From positions 1 through 5,945 of the forward strand of contig DHIZ01000221.1 of the NCBI GenBank assembly GCA_002404055.1: 5,945 nucleotides of DNA, read 5' to 3'. The notes beneath the pieces are model-generated. The model did no database searches and was not told the DNA's origin. It saw nothing but the letters and a program-made list of their open reading frames with translations. A program made the position numbers and the translations under genes. Source of the stretch: Chloroflexi bacterium UBA4733. GTDB taxonomy: Bacteria > Chloroflexota > UBA4733. Numbering within the stretch: position 1 is the first letter of the stretch; every line of letters begins with the position of its first letter. Of the stretch, positions 5,632 through 5,945 are shown piece after piece.

Positions 5632-5917
5632 CGCCCGCACGGGCGCTAAGGCCGTCGCCTATCTGGCGGATTACCATATTCACGGCCCAGCAGAAATCCT
5701 CCACGGCCTTCGCAGGTTCGTACGGCGGCAATCGACCGCCGCCACGGTGTTCCGCGCGGTAGTACGCAGCCACCTCTGCTTCGCCATGCTCGTCCGCGGT
5801 CGTGAAGCGCCGGTCGATGCGCACAATGTGCGCTTCCCGCTGTTGTTCCCAGGCCATGGTCTCTCGGAGCAGAATGTCCTGGCTCTCGATTCGCCGATCC
5901 AGACACTGGCGCGACAA
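5591..5917 (-). CDS. Hypothetical charged protein, start uncertain
   Basis: I do not recognise this protein. The frame runs from a TTG at 5915-5917 to a TAA at 5591-5593, 108 residues. It is open upstream to the window edge, so the true start may lie outside; an internal ATG at 5855-5857 (residue 21), with GAGAG a few bases before it, is another choice. The N-terminal half is rich in Arg, Glu and Gln (for example EQQREAHIVRIDRRF) and likely helical. A more conserved-looking stretch RLPPYEPAKAVEDFCWAVN follows. There is no signal peptide or membrane helix. About 70 percent of third positions are G or C, which favours this strand over the competing frames. The last 41 bases overlap the RMD1-like gene tail to tail. 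Confidence 0.5.
   Translation of the reverse strand: MSRQCLDRRIESQDILLRETMAWEQQREAHIVRIDRRFTTADEHGEAEVAAYYRAEHRGGGRLPPYEPAKAVEDFCWAVNMVIRQIGDGLSARAGVNDGTARAGSRRQ
5632..5645 (+). terminator. Short hairpin directly after the RMD1-like stop codon
   Basis: CGCCCG (5632-5637) pairs with CGGGCG (5640-5645), best drawn as a 5-bp stem with a GCAC loop, immediately after the TGA. No T run follows, and the sequence is also part of the opposite-strand reading frame, so terminator function is uncertain. Confidence 0.3.
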
Positions 5918-5937
5918 GACGCTTAGAGGGCGTCTTG
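5915..5937. repeat. Perfect 8-bp inverted repeat at the right edge
   Basis: CAAGACGC (5915-5922) is exactly complementary to GCGTCTTG (5930-5937), with a 7-base loop. It covers the candidate TTG start of the minus-strand hypothetical gene. It may be an operator, a hairpin or the edge of a further element beyond the window. Confidence 0.45.
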
Positions 5938-5945
5938 AAATCAGG

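Noticed and set aside
5585..5926. Plus-strand 113-residue frame over the right end
   Set aside because: It begins inside the RMD1-like gene in another frame and has shadow-like composition; the minus-strand frame has better codon bias.
1..5945. CRISPR array, tRNA or rRNA
   Set aside because: No regularly spaced repeats and no cloverleaf or conserved rRNA segments were seen on either strand.

Overview
The window is GC-rich. Genes in the conserved parts have strongly G/C-biased third codon positions, and the first 600 bases hold an IS200-like transposase bracketed by REP-type palindromes. That style of palindrome, a truncated Rep/primase-like C-terminus, a P1B metal ATPase and an RMD1 (DUF155) protein together suggest a planctomycete, perhaps Gemmataceae-like. 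This assignment is from memory of such genomes and is an inference only. No rRNA, tRNA or CRISPR array is visible.

Layout. Positions 1-596 are a compact mobile unit: a Y1 (HUH) transposase of the REP-associated (RAYT) type at 90-536, flanked by two 59-bp inverted copies of a double hairpin (9-67 and 538-596; 51 of 59 positions identical). Directly next to it, 577-879 is the C-terminal remnant of what looks like a primase/AAA-type replication protein. It ends in a small field of TTGGCGGG octamers and a 14-bp-stem hairpin (901-945), which lies between this fragment and the convergent next gene. Positions 967-2853 (minus strand) encode a complete P1B-type heavy-metal ATPase with a TPC transmembrane motif and no N-terminal metal-binding domain. 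A 476-bp divergent intergenic region (2854-3329) follows. It contains nested hairpins and the ribosome binding site of the next gene.

From 3330 rightward on the plus strand, a nine-cysteine protein (3330-3668) ends at a TAG codon. The same reading frame then stays open, with coding character, for another 178 codons to 4205 and has no usable start codon after the TAG. This is best read as one gene of about 290 residues split by an amber codon. A 295-bp spacer with a long imperfect inverted repeat (4270-4378) separates it from an RMD1/DUF155 family protein with one C-terminal membrane anchor (4501-5631). A hypothetical gene on the minus strand (5591-5917, possibly continuing off the right edge) overlaps the end of that gene tail to tail.

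How the genes may work together. The ATPase, the cysteine-rich protein and the membrane-anchored RMD1 protein sit side by side and could form a metal-homeostasis neighbourhood: export pump, metal-binding soluble protein and membrane scaffold. Only adjacency supports this. The left third reads as mobile-element and replication-gene debris next to that neighbourhood. The points most worth following up are the amber-split cysteine-rich gene, the REP doublets with compensatory base changes, and the unusual pump with its neighbours.
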